NCBI RefSeq assembly: GCF_028736035.1
Contig: NZ_CP117866.1
Span: 5,766,001-5,830,000 of the forward strand
Length of the DNA: 64,000 nt
Reading direction: 5' to 3'
Origin: Streptomyces sp. T12
GTDB lineage: Bacteria; Actinomycetota; Actinomycetes; Streptomycetales; Streptomycetaceae
Positions 7,444 through 15,463 of this stretch are shown here, one piece after another (the first letter of the stretch is position 1; each line of letters opens with the position of its first letter). Made by a program: the position numbers and the translations under genes. The notes under the pieces were generated by a model. The model had not been told where the DNA came from. It worked only from the letters and a program-made list of their open reading frames with translations, and did not search any database.

Positions 7444-8916
7444 GTGCTTTCGTTTCGTGTGCGGCTGGCCGACACCCGAAGCACAGCCTGGCGCTGGGAC
7501 ACAGACCGGTGGGTCAACGGGCAGAGCTGGATCAGACCCGCTCACGTAGCCGCCCTGGAAGCCGAACTTGTGCCGGGCGATGGATCCGGCGTCCACGCGC
7601 TGGTGAGGGAGGACAAGGGCGGGGAGGTGGACTTCACGTCCCTGTTCCTGCGCCCGGACGAGGTTCAGGTTTCAGCGGGTGTGTTCGGCACCGCGCCGCT
7701 GTACCTCGTCGCGGCCGGAGAAGACCTGTACGGCTCATGGGACTTAGCTGACCTACGACCCCACCTGCGACCCGACCGACTCAATCCCCGGGCCATGGCG
7801 CGCACCTTGACTCGCCGACATCGCTACAGCCCCGACACCCTCTTTGACGGCGTGTACCGGCTCACGGAACGCGCCACGGCCCTCTTCACGACCGCGGGAC
7901 TCACGCTCCTCTACCCCGAGCCCGCGCAGCACGTGCTGGAGCCTCGAAGGCTGCGCGCGGGTGTTGACCCGGTGGAGGCGTTCGATGCGCTGCTGACCGA
8001 GGCCGTGGCCGGGTGGCGTTCTACGGTGAGCTGCGTCGGCGTGGAGGTGTCCGGCGGGGCCGACTCGGGCAACGTGGCTCTCTCGGCCGCCGCGGCCGGC
8101 TTCGGCTCCGTCCACACGTTCGGGCTGCTCATAGGCGGACGAATCGGTCGGCTTCAGCAGGACCGTCGCCGCAGGTTGGTGGATCACTTCGGGCTGTGGG
8201 ACACCGCTGTCCCGGCCATGCAGTACCCGCCGTTCGTGCCCGGTGGAGTACGGGAGCGCGGATTGCCGCACGACCCGGCGGGAGCCTTCTATCAGGAGGC
8301 GTTCGACGTCTTGCGCGGGCACGTGGCCGCCCACGGTTGCGAGGTGATCTTCACGGGGGGTGGTGGAGACGAAGTCAATGCCTGTCACTCCCGTACAGGC
8401 GCCGAACTCCCCGCGGCGGAGCCCGTCCCGTGGCTCGGGGATACGGCAACCGAAGCCCTGCCCCAGGTGGACGAGGACCTCGCCCCGATCCCCGTGCTCC
8501 CGGTACCCACGCTCATGGCATTCGGCCTGCACAACCCTGCCTACCTAGGGCTCGGAATCTGGCCCGTCGCTCCACTCGTCCACCCCCGAGTCGTCCGCTT
8601 CATGGAGCAGCTGCCGCAGGAGCACAAGCGGGGCAAGGTGATGTTCCGCGACCGCCTGCGGCGCGCGGGACTGCCCGAGTCCGTCGCGGCCCCGACCGAA
8701 CCGGAGAACTTCCTCGCGGTCATGGAGTCGGGCCTGCGAAGCTACGGCCTTCCGCTCCTGGACGACATGCTCCGCGAGTCGCTGCTGGTCGACCTCGGCT
8801 ACGTTGATCCCGTCGCCCTGGCCCGAGCCCGGGAGCACGCCGAGCGAGCCCCCGTGGTGCCTGACCTGCTGTGCGACACACTCGCCCTGGAAGTCGGACT
8901 CCGGAGCCTTGCATGA
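7444..8916 (+). CDS. Asparagine-synthetase-like macrolactam/lasso-type cyclase
   Basis: The 490-aa protein is related to class B asparagine synthetases. It has the ATP-pyrophosphatase loop SGGADSG at residues 203-209 and the second conserved loop FTGGGGDE at 303-310. The N-terminal half keeps the glutaminase-like fold but there is no Cys after the initiator Met (MLSFRVRL), so glutamine-dependent amidotransfer is not expected. Loss of that Cys is characteristic of lasso-peptide cyclases and of the 'albusnodin/ikarugamycin-type macrolactam cyclase' group, which I judge the closest. It would adenylate a carboxylate and form an amide. Start is the GTG at 7444 after GAGGGGGAAG. The next gene overlaps by ATGA. 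Confidence 0.75.
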   Translation: MLSFRVRLADTRSTAWRWDTDRWVNGQSWIRPAHVAALEAELVPGDGSGVHALVREDKGGEVDFTSLFLRPDEVQVSAGVFGTAPLYLVAAGEDLYGSWDLADLRPHLRPDRLNPRAMARTLTRRHRYSPDTLFDGVYRLTERATALFTTAGLTLLYPEPAQHVLEPRRLRAGVDPVEAFDALLTEAVAGWRSTVSCVGVEVSGGADSGNVALSAAAAGFGSVHTFGLLIGGRIGRLQQDRRRRLVDHFGLWDTAVPAMQYPPFVPGGVRERGLPHDPAGAFYQEAFDVLRGHVAAHGCEVIFTGGGGDEVNACHSRTGAELPAAEPVPWLGDTATEALPQVDEDLAPIPVLPVPTLMAFGLHNPAYLGLGIWPVAPLVHPRVVRFMEQLPQEHKRGKVMFRDRLRRAGLPESVAAPTEPENFLAVMESGLRSYGLPLLDDMLRESLLVDLGYVDPVALARAREHAERAPVVPDLLCDTLALEVGLRSLA

Positions 8917-9662
8917 GCAGCCTGGACATCGTGGAGGCAGAACGCCTCGAAGCGTCGAACCTTTTCTACCGGGACCCCGCGCTGTACGACGACGTGCAGT
9001 CCGCCAGCGACAGTGCGAGCATCTGCCGGGAACTCATCTACCGGCACTGCCCGGAAGCCCGGACGCTGCTGGACTTCGGCTGCGGCACCGGAAGAGACCT
9101 GGAGCTGCTTGCCCGGCGCTTCGACTGCGTCGGCGTTGATCTCCAGCCCGGCCTGGTCGACTACGCCCGCCGCACGCGCCCCGGACTCGACGTCCGGGTC
9201 GGGGACATGCGCTCCGTCCGACTCGGCCACACCGCCGACGTCCTGGTGTGCCTGGGCAACTCGCTCGCCTACGTGCACGACAACGCGGACGTCCGGGCAG
9301 CGTTCCAGACCTTCGCCGCGCACGCGCACCCGGACACCCTGCTCGTCTTGTGCTCTCCAGTGGCCCCGATCGAGTCCCGCAGCTCTCAACAGGCCCGCGT
9401 CGACACCCGCCTCGGGGCCGCCACGGTGACCATCAGCTACGAGTGGGACCTGCGAACACAGATCAACACCATGCGCCGACACTGGGTATTCGACTCGGGC
9501 GAGGAGTGCCACGATGCCATCCGGCGGCGTGTTCTCGGCCCTCGCGAACTGGAGCTGCATGCGCTCCTCGCCGGTTTCGAGGTCTTTGAGATCGTCAACG
9601 AAGCTGGCGCACTGCCTGTCCTGGGTCCAGGCGCCTACACGGTGGCTCGCTATCAGGGGTAA
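8913..9662 (+). CDS. Class I SAM-dependent methyltransferase
   Basis: The 249-aa protein has motif I LLDFGCGTGRDLELLARRFD at about residues 50-69, followed by GVDLQPGLVDYARR (motif II acidic residue binding SAM ribose). VLVCLGNSLAYVHDN matches the later motifs of the Methyltransf_25/11 type. Its ATG overlaps the cyclase stop codon, so the two are translationally coupled. It probably methylates the peptide product or an intermediate; C-terminal carboxyl, side-chain O- or N-methylation are all possible. No radical-SAM Cys motif is present. Confidence 0.8.
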   Translation: MSSLDIVEAERLEASNLFYRDPALYDDVQSASDSASICRELIYRHCPEARTLLDFGCGTGRDLELLARRFDCVGVDLQPGLVDYARRTRPGLDVRVGDMRSVRLGHTADVLVCLGNSLAYVHDNADVRAAFQTFAAHAHPDTLLVLCSPVAPIESRSSQQARVDTRLGAATVTISYEWDLRTQINTMRRHWVFDSGEECHDAIRRRVLGPRELELHALLAGFEVFEIVNEAGALPVLGPGAYTVARYQG

Positions 9663-9773
9663 GGCTCCGGCCAATGCCGCCGCGACATGGCGGGAAGGAG
9701 ACGGGGCCGCCCTCCAGCACGTGCTGAACCCCCAACCGCACAGCATCGAGGGCATCCGAAAAGGACCAGCGGT

Positions 9774-9923
9774 ATGAGCCAAAGAGTGCCGGTGCCGCAC
9801 AACGAAAAGTGCCAGATCACCGACGAGCAAGTCGGCTTCTTTCCGGTCGTGGTCTTCAGCGGCGGCAGCCCCACCGTCGGTGGCAACGGCTGGACCGTGG
9901 CCCCCTCGGCCACGGCCTGCTGA
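9774..9923 (+). CDS. Second candidate peptide (49 aa), Gly-rich C-terminus
   Basis: The peptide begins MSQRVPVPHNEKCQITDEQV and carries a hydrophobic middle (FFPVVVFS) and the tail GGSPTVGGNGWTVAPSATAC. An AAGGA site lies 9 bp before the ATG. It is the last gene of the cluster strand before the convergent HxlR gene, and an 8-bp-stem hairpin (9895-9915) overlaps its end. Like the 38-aa peptide it has a Gly-rich tail with a Cys at or near the end. Its tail has no Asp/Glu at positions 7-9, so it is not a standard lasso core. It may be a second substrate, an unrelated small protein or a bacteriocin-like peptide. Confidence 0.5.
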   Translation: MSQRVPVPHNEKCQITDEQVGFFPVVVFSGGSPTVGGNGWTVAPSATAC

Positions 9924-9956
9924 CGCCGAGCCGGCCGAGGCGGTGGGCGCCGCGGT

Positions 9957-10373
9957 TCAGGACCGTGACGGGGATGCTGCGGCGCCCGGGCGGGAGCGGT
10001 TGGCGCGGATCTCGTCGTGGTGGTGGGCCGCCCAGCCGATCAGCTGCTTGACGATCTCGTTCAGACCGCCGCCTAGCGGGGTGAGGGCGTACTCGACGCG
10101 CGGCGGCACCTCGGCGTAGGCGGTGCGGCTGATCAGGCCGTCCTCGGTGAGCTGGCGCAGGGTGTGGGTCAGCATCCGCTGGGAGATGCCCGGGATCTGG
10201 CGCTGCAAGTCGGTGTAACGCATCGGGCCGACCTCCAGGACGGCGATGATCAACATGCTCCACTTGTCACCCACGCGGTCGAGGACCTGGCGGATGAAGG
10301 CCATGTGATCGGCGGGGATGCTCGCGCACGGCCCGACCGCCGCCGCCATCCCGGTCTCCGCGCTGTCCTGCAT
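9957..10373 (-). CDS. HxlR-family regulator
   Basis: The 138-aa winged-helix protein has the HxlR signature: Cys near the N-terminus (GPCASIPADH), then VLDRVGDKWSMLIIAVLEVG, the recognition helix MRYTDLQRQIPGISQRMLTH and the wing TLRQLTEDGLISRTAY. The Cys may sense electrophiles or disulfide stress, as in HypR and QorR. I place the start at 10373 because GAGAGGA lies 9 bp upstream; an ATG three codons earlier would sit on top of it. It is divergent from the DsbA-type oxidoreductase gene and very likely controls the four redox genes. Confidence 0.85.
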   Translation of the reverse strand: MQDSAETGMAAAVGPCASIPADHMAFIRQVLDRVGDKWSMLIIAVLEVGPMRYTDLQRQIPGISQRMLTHTLRQLTEDGLISRTAYAEVPPRVEYALTPLGGGLNEIVKQLIGWAAHHHDEIRANRSRPGAAASPSRS

Positions 10374-10480
10374 GGCGCCCATTCCTCTCTGTCACGCACA
10401 CCGATGTGCCTTTTGTACCGCCTTCCATACTGGCGCATCATGGCGTTACGAACAAATAAGAGGAATTGGAGGTCGGGGCT

Positions 10481-11194
10481 ATGAAAGTAGAGATCTGGGC
10501 CGAGGTCACCTGCCCCTGGTGCGGGCTTGGCAGCCACCGTCTGGACCGGGCCGTGGAGCGATTCGAGCACAGCGACCAAGTGGACGTGGTCCACCGCTCC
10601 TTCCCGCTGGCTGGCGGCTTTCCCGCCGACCGCACGGTCAGCGTCAGCGAGGCCCTGCTGAGCAAGCACGGCATCAGCGGCACGCAGGCCAAGGCGGCGA
10701 CCCGGCAGATCGAGACGCTCGCCGGCGCCGAGGGCCTGAGCCCCTACCGGGTGCTGGACAACGTCGTCGGCAACACCGAGCTGGCCCACGAGTTCCTGGC
10801 CCACGCCTCCGCCGAGGGCAAGAACCGCGAAGCCTGGGACACGATCTTCCGTACCTATTTCGGCAAGGCCGAGCCGGTCTTCGCCCTGGACGACCTGCTC
10901 CACCTCTCCGACGAGCTGGGCCTCGACCGCAGCCTGACGCGCCAGGTCCTCACCGACCGCCGCTACCGCACCCAGGTGAAGGACGACGCCCGCCGCGCTC
11001 AGGGCTTGGGCGCCACCGGCGCTCCGTTCATCGTCGTCGACGGCCGCTACGGCGTCCCCGGCGCGCAGGACAGCGACACCCTGCTCGACCTGCTGCAAAC
11101 GGCCTGGGACGAAACCCACCCCATCATCCTCACCCCCGTGGGCGACGCCCCGGGCTGCGGCCCCGACGGCTGCGCCGTCCCCGCCCGTCCCTGA
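10481..11194 (+). CDS. DsbA-family (FrnE-like) thiol oxidoreductase
   Basis: The 237-aa cytoplasmic thioredoxin-fold protein has an active-site CPWC at residues 11-14 after the first strand (MKVEIWAEVT). A helical insertion (residues about 60-180) and the cis-Pro region GATGAPFIVVDGRYGVPGAQ follow. This is the FrnE/DsbA-like DSBA oxidoreductase layout, with no signal peptide. The C-terminus carries an extra GCGPDGC pair of cysteines that could serve as a second redox site. It is the first gene of the HxlR-controlled run and follows GGAGGT 9 bp upstream of the ATG. Confidence 0.85.
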   Translation: MKVEIWAEVTCPWCGLGSHRLDRAVERFEHSDQVDVVHRSFPLAGGFPADRTVSVSEALLSKHGISGTQAKAATRQIETLAGAEGLSPYRVLDNVVGNTELAHEFLAHASAEGKNREAWDTIFRTYFGKAEPVFALDDLLHLSDELGLDRSLTRQVLTDRRYRTQVKDDARRAQGLGATGAPFIVVDGRYGVPGAQDSDTLLDLLQTAWDETHPIILTPVGDAPGCGPDGCAVPARP

Positions 11195-11235
11195 CCCCTC
11201 ACCATTCCCCCGTCTCGTTGAAAGGCACCACCACC

Positions 11236-11880
11236 ATGTCGTATCTGCTGCACATCGACTCGTCCTCGCTTGGCGAAGCCTCCGTCTCCCGCCAGGTCGC
11301 CCAGTCCTTCCGCGACCAGTGGCAGGGCCCGGTCGTCCACCGCGACCTCGCCGTCTCGCCGGTGCCCCACCTGAGCGCCGCGGGCATCACGGCCCGCATC
11401 ACCGACCCGGCCCAGCACACCCCCGAGCAGGCGAAGGCGGCTGCGCTCCAGGACGAGCTGATCGCGGAGTTCCTCGGCGCCGACGCCTACCTGTTCACGG
11501 TGCCGATGTACAACCTCTCGATGCCATCGGTGTTCAAGGCGTGGCTGGACCAGATCATCGTCGACGGCCGCACCCTGAACCACGCCGGTCCCTCTCCCGC
11601 CGAGGGACGGCCGGCCGTGCTGATCTCCGCCCGAGGCGGCGGCTACGGGCCTGGCACACCCAATCACGGCCTGGACTACGTGGTGCCCGCGCTGGAAGCG
11701 GTCCTGGGCAACCCCAACCTCCTCGGCCTGGACGTGACCGCGGTGACAGCCGACCTGACCATGGCGCCCCACGCCCCGGCGCTGGCCTCGCTCATCCCGC
11801 TGCACGAGGCATCCCTGGCCGACGCCCACGACCAGGCCCGCCGTCTTGCCGCCGCCCTCGGCACCCCGAGTGCCGCCTGA
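11236..11880 (+). CDS. FMN-dependent NADH-azoreductase
   Basis: The 214-aa flavodoxin-fold protein has the AzoR pattern: HIDSSSLGEASVSRQVA at the phosphate-binding loop, VPMYNLSMPSVFKAWLDQII at the FMN/dimer region and LISARGGGYGPGTPNHGLDY before the last strand. Family members reduce azo compounds and quinones with NAD(P)H and protect against quinone/thiol stress. The gene lies 41 bp after the FrnE-like gene and 25 bp before the next reductase, with AAAGG before the start. Likely HxlR-regulated. Confidence 0.85.
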   Translation: MSYLLHIDSSSLGEASVSRQVAQSFRDQWQGPVVHRDLAVSPVPHLSAAGITARITDPAQHTPEQAKAAALQDELIAEFLGADAYLFTVPMYNLSMPSVFKAWLDQIIVDGRTLNHAGPSPAEGRPAVLISARGGGYGPGTPNHGLDYVVPALEAVLGNPNLLGLDVTAVTADLTMAPHAPALASLIPLHEASLADAHDQARRLAAALGTPSAA

Positions 11881-11905
11881 CCTCTCTTCACTCCAGGTGA
11901 TTCCC

Positions 11906-12568
11906 ATGACTGACCTGCTCGTGCTCGGCGGCAGCGGCCGCACCGGAACGCACGTGCTCGCCCAAGCCGCCGAGCGTGGGCACCGTGTCCGCGCTCTGGT
12001 GCGCAACCCCGGCGCCGTCCAGGCCCCGGACGGCGTCGAGCTGATCCAGGGCACACCCGCCAACATCGACGACCTGCGCAAGGCCGCCCAAGGCACGACC
12101 GCGGTCATCAGCGTCCTGAACAACGCCCGGGCCTCCGACAACCCCTGGGCCAAGCCGATCAGCCCGCCGCACTTCATGAGCGACGCGGCCCGCGACACCT
12201 TGACCGTGATGGGCGAGCAGGGCATCCGCCGGATCGTCCTGACCTCCACCCAGGGCGCCGGAGACGATTGGGACCGGCTCAACCCCGCGGTCAAGGCCGC
12301 GATCAAGCTGTCCAACCTCAAGGTCAGCTTCGCCGACCACGACGGCGTCGACCGCCTGGTCCGAGCCTCCGGCGCCGACTGGACCCTCGCACGGGCCGTC
12401 GCACTGACCGACAAGCCCGCCAGCGGCCCGCTGAAGGCCGCCGAGACCGGCAAGACCAAGCCGGGGCCCCGGATCAACCGCGCCGATCTCGCCGGCTTCC
12501 TTCTCGATGCCATCGAGCAGGCCACCTGGATTCGCAAGGCGCCGTTGGTGTGGAACGCCAAGGGCTGA
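11906..12568 (+). CDS. NAD(P)H-binding atypical SDR
   Basis: The 220-aa protein begins with LLVLGGSGRTGTHVLAQAAE (GxxGxxG), typical of the NAD(P)-binding PF13460 group (QOR2/NmrA-like). No Tyr-x-x-x-Lys catalytic pair is obvious. IVLTSTQGAGDDW marks the central strand. Relatives act as quinone reductases or redox sensors. It is third in the redox run, with CCAGGTGA upstream of its ATG. Confidence 0.8.
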   Translation: MTDLLVLGGSGRTGTHVLAQAAERGHRVRALVRNPGAVQAPDGVELIQGTPANIDDLRKAAQGTTAVISVLNNARASDNPWAKPISPPHFMSDAARDTLTVMGEQGIRRIVLTSTQGAGDDWDRLNPAVKAAIKLSNLKVSFADHDGVDRLVRASGADWTLARAVALTDKPASGPLKAAETGKTKPGPRINRADLAGFLLDAIEQATWIRKAPLVWNAKG

Positions 12569-12624
12569 CCCAACCACCTCATCCGTCATCCACCGTCACT
12601 GTGACGGCACTTGGAGGAGTACCC

Positions 12625-13326
12625 ATGCCCAAAGTGATCGTGATCTTCGGTGCCGGCCCCGGCCTCGGCGCCTCCGTCGCCCGTCGATTCGCCGGCGAGG
12701 GCTTCCGCGTCGCTCTGGTGGCCCGGCGCAAGGACCGCCTCGACGCGCTGGTCGACCAGCTGGGCGGCGAGGGCATCGAGGCGGCAGGCTTCACCGCCGA
12801 CCTGTCCGCGCCGGAGGAGATCCCCACGGTGATCGAGTCCATCCGCGAGCGGTTCGGCCGGATCGATGTCATCGAGTACGGCCCCATCCCCAGCGTTGGC
12901 TTCACCCCGGCCGCGCGGCTCGAACCGGCCACCCTGATCCAAGACATGCCGCTGCTCGTGCTCACCCCGCTGGCCATCGTCCAGGCCGTGCTGCCCGAGT
13001 GGACCGAGCGCGGCGACGGCGCCCTGCTGATGACCACCGGAGCGACCGCGGTCCACCCCATGGCCAACGCCAGCGGCGTCGGCCCGCTGATGGCCGCCGC
13101 CCGCAACTGGCTGTACTCCCTCAACGGCGAACTCGCCGAGTCCGGGGTCTACGCGGGCACCCTGTCGGTCGCCGCGTTCATCGGCGGTAGCGAGGCTGCG
13201 AAGGCTGCCGGGGCGTCGGGGGCCGCGAGCGAGTTCCCGGTCGTAGACCCGGCCGACCTCGCCTCGCTCTACTGGGAGATGTACACCAAGCGCGACCGGG
13301 TCGAGGAGGTCTACCCACAGGCGTAA
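12625..13326 (+). CDS. Short-chain dehydrogenase with altered active site
   Basis: The 233-aa protein has a clear SDR Rossmann start (VIVIFGAGPGLGASVARRFA, TGxxxGxG-like) and the NADP-type VARRKDRL after strand 2. The normal NNAG motif is replaced by IEYGPIP, and where Ser-Tyr-Lys should be it reads TGATAVHPMANASGVGPLMA followed by AARNWLYSL, so the catalytic Tyr/Lys are not where expected. It may be a nucleotide-binding non-classical member or have shifted catalysis. It follows GGAGGAG and closes the redox operon; decayed gene pieces begin right after it. Confidence 0.75.
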   Translation: MPKVIVIFGAGPGLGASVARRFAGEGFRVALVARRKDRLDALVDQLGGEGIEAAGFTADLSAPEEIPTVIESIRERFGRIDVIEYGPIPSVGFTPAARLEPATLIQDMPLLVLTPLAIVQAVLPEWTERGDGALLMTTGATAVHPMANASGVGPLMAAARNWLYSLNGELAESGVYAGTLSVAAFIGGSEAAKAAGASGAASEFPVVDPADLASLYWEMYTKRDRVEEVYPQA

Positions 13327-13431
13327 CCCCGCTCCGCGGTGGGCCGCCGATCTGGAAACACATTCCTGACACCGACTGCAACACCGCATAGCTGCGCGGC
13401 GTGGCGGTGAAAACCCGCTGGCCCGCACGGC

Positions 13432-13524
13432 ACCGCGACGGTCGCGGCCAGGTTGGAGAAACGGGGCCTGCTGCGCCGCGCCCCGGACCTCACCAACCGG
13501 CAGCACCCTGGCCGTTCTCGCTGA
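13432..13524 (+). pseudogene. MarR-family regulator remnant
   Basis: About 30 codons read TATVAARLEKRGLLRRAPDL followed by TNRQH. They match the recognition-helix/wing junction of MarR proteins (usual form VxRLExxGLVxRxxDxxDRR) and then stop. There is no start or N-terminal domain. It lies 105 bp after the SDR gene. Confidence 0.55.
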
Positions 13525-13543
13525 TCCCAGCCAACCGAGACGA

Positions 13544-13741
13544 GAACCCGCTCTGGGCATCCTGTGCGAGGCGTACGGCATGGGCATCCTGACCGCTGTC
13601 CTGCCGTACCTGAACTCGGCCCAGGCCGCCCACCCCCCCTACCGCCGGAGTCTGGAGCATCTGCGCGAGATGGGCGTTCTGATCGGCGCGTACGAGCCCC
13701 ACAAGCCCAAGGCCGGCGGCGGAGCCGACCGGTACCGGTGA
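13544..13741 (+). pseudogene. C-terminal remnant of a flavoprotein
   Basis: The frame reads ALGILCEAYGMGILTAVLPY, LNSAQAAHPPYRRSLEHLRE and MGVLIGAYEPHKP before a TGA. This resembles the C-terminal third of the small Streptomyces flavoproteins related to phosphopantothenoylcysteine decarboxylase. The upstream part is missing and the local frame around DENP appears shifted, so the gene is broken. Together with the MarR piece it shows that this part of the element has been built from fragments. Confidence 0.55.
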
Positions 13742-13789
13742 GAGGAGGCATCGGAACTCCTCGACCCTGTGGTGTCCGTGGCGACGTGA

Positions 13790-15463
13790 TCAGCGCTGTC
13801 GTCCCTTGGCCTCCGGAAAGAGCGAGGGCGCGGCCGGGCGCTGCACGGTGTGGCGGGCGTTGGCTGCCTGTGCCTGTGGGCCGGGTGCGTGGCGCTGGCC
13901 GAGGCGATGGATGCGCCAGGTCAGGGCGCGGGCGGGGCTGCGGGCGTCGTCCAACGTGCGTTGGCGGACGGCCTGGTCGAGGAGGGCGGAGGCATTGTGG
14001 CCTGCCGCCTCCGCTTCAGCGAGCACAGTGGCCAGGGCATCCCAGGCACGGTCGTTGAGGATGCGCTCGGCGTGCTCGGGAACCGCCTGCTGGAGGTGGC
14101 GGGCATAGCGGCGCTTGCTCTGCAAACCCGGTGAGCGGTGGGCCAGCCCCACCAAGACGGGTTCCGCGACCTGCGCGTACGCCGCTTGCAGATGGACCAG
14201 GGCCTGTTCTGCTGCGGCCTCCTGCTGGGCGTGCCGGCGGGTGCGGTGCCAGTGCACGGCGTAGGCGACGGCGGTGAGCGCGGCGTCGATCAGCATCGCC
14301 AGTCCTGTGCCGTCGCCGTGGAGTACGGGGTCGTTCCAGATCGCCTGGACGCTGCGGCGCAGGGCACGGGCACTGGCGTGGTCGGCGGCGATGCGGGAGC
14401 GAGTGGCCCGCTCGAAAGCCGCGGCGGCTCGTTCCAGCTCGGCCCGTGCTGCGGCCGGGGCGGTGAGGGAGAGCAGGTCGAGCGCTCCGCCGAGCGCTGA
14501 AAGGTGTCCCTGGGCCATGCCGTCGCCGCTGTGGGTGAGGTGGTGGGGGATGCGTTCGGTGGCGGCGGTGGCCTGGTGCCACGGGTTGCCCGGTCGGACG
14601 GCGACCGCTTCAGGAGCGGTCGTTGCGAGGCGCTTGCGGATCTGGGGCAGGGAGAGGTCGCCGGAGAGAGTGGAACCGGCGTACCAGATGGGTTCGCCCT
14701 GCTTGTTGACGTCGCCGGGCAGGCTGACGCTATAGCCGGACACATCTCCCGACGGCTCTGTCTTCGACCGCACCACCACGCCGGACGCCTCTAGGAAGGC
14801 GAAGAACTCGGTCTCCGTAGGGGCGGCGGCCATGGCGCGGCGGACGCGTCGGCGCAGGATCTCGCGGGCGGTGGCGTCCTGGCCCAGGCGCTTGGCCTTG
14901 AAGTGTTCCTTGCTGGTGGGGCGTTTGGCGGCGGTGCCGTCGCCGGGCTTCAACCGCCTCAGCCCGTAGTCGATTTCGATCTGGCGGGCTTCGCGTTGGA
15001 CGGCCCGGATGTCGTAGTCCCGGCGGGGGCGGCGGCCGTCTTGGCGGACGAGGGTGGCGGCTATGTGGATGTGGTCGTCGGCGTGGCGTACGGCCACCCA
15101 GCGGCAGGCTTCGTTATCTCCGGCGGGGGCGATGCCGGCGGCGGCCACGATCCGGCGGGCGATCTCCGCCCACTGGGCGTCGGACAGGATGGGGTCCTCG
15201 GGGGCGGCGCGGACCGGGCAGTGCCAGACCGTGGTCTGGGGAGCTCGGCGGCCGAGCATGGCCACCGGCTGGTCGAGCTGGGTGTAGAGCTGTTTCTCCA
15301 CCTCCTTGGGGTCGCGGTGTGGGCTGCGGCCGGGGTCGGGGGCGAAGTCGTTCCAGGACGCGAGCAGGTGGGGGTCGACGTGCTCGTTGGCGTCGCCCTT
15401 GCCGAAGAGGTAGGCGATCAGGCGGCGGGTGCTGCCCTTGCCCGTAATGATCTTCGGTATCAC
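13790..15463 (-). CDS. Relaxase (MobA/VirD2-like mobilization nuclease)
   Basis: The 557-aa protein has an N-terminal HUH relaxase domain. Motif I is RRLIAYLFGKG with Tyr18 as the candidate nicking residue, and the histidine motif HADDHIHI lies at residues 127-134 (His127, 131, 133). The C-terminal half (from about residue 230) is Ala/Arg-rich and helical. It should nick oriT and pilot the single strand during mobilization. The GTG start at 15463 overlaps the MobC stop. No coupling protein or type IV channel gene is nearby, so transfer must use a helper. A relaxase is unusual for Streptomyces elements, which mostly use TraB. Confidence 0.85.
   Translation of the reverse strand: MIPKIITGKGSTRRLIAYLFGKGDANEHVDPHLLASWNDFAPDPGRSPHRDPKEVEKQLYTQLDQPVAMLGRRAPQTTVWHCPVRAAPEDPILSDAQWAEIARRIVAAAGIAPAGDNEACRWVAVRHADDHIHIAATLVRQDGRRPRRDYDIRAVQREARQIEIDYGLRRLKPGDGTAAKRPTSKEHFKAKRLGQDATAREILRRRVRRAMAAAPTETEFFAFLEASGVVVRSKTEPSGDVSGYSVSLPGDVNKQGEPIWYAGSTLSGDLSLPQIRKRLATTAPEAVAVRPGNPWHQATAATERIPHHLTHSGDGMAQGHLSALGGALDLLSLTAPAAARAELERAAAAFERATRSRIAADHASARALRRSVQAIWNDPVLHGDGTGLAMLIDAALTAVAYAVHWHRTRRHAQQEAAAEQALVHLQAAYAQVAEPVLVGLAHRSPGLQSKRRYARHLQQAVPEHAERILNDRAWDALATVLAEAEAAGHNASALLDQAVRQRTLDDARSPARALTWRIHRLGQRHAPGPQAQAANARHTVQRPAAPSLFPEAKGRQR

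Noticed and set aside
9774..9923. Second peptide as a standard lasso precursor
   Set aside because: The Gly-rich tail has no Asp/Glu at ring positions 7-9 and no Thr at leader -2. I keep it only as a candidate small peptide.
13790..14500. Plus-strand frames opposite the relaxase C-terminus
   Set aside because: They are antisense to an intact relaxase with HUH motifs.
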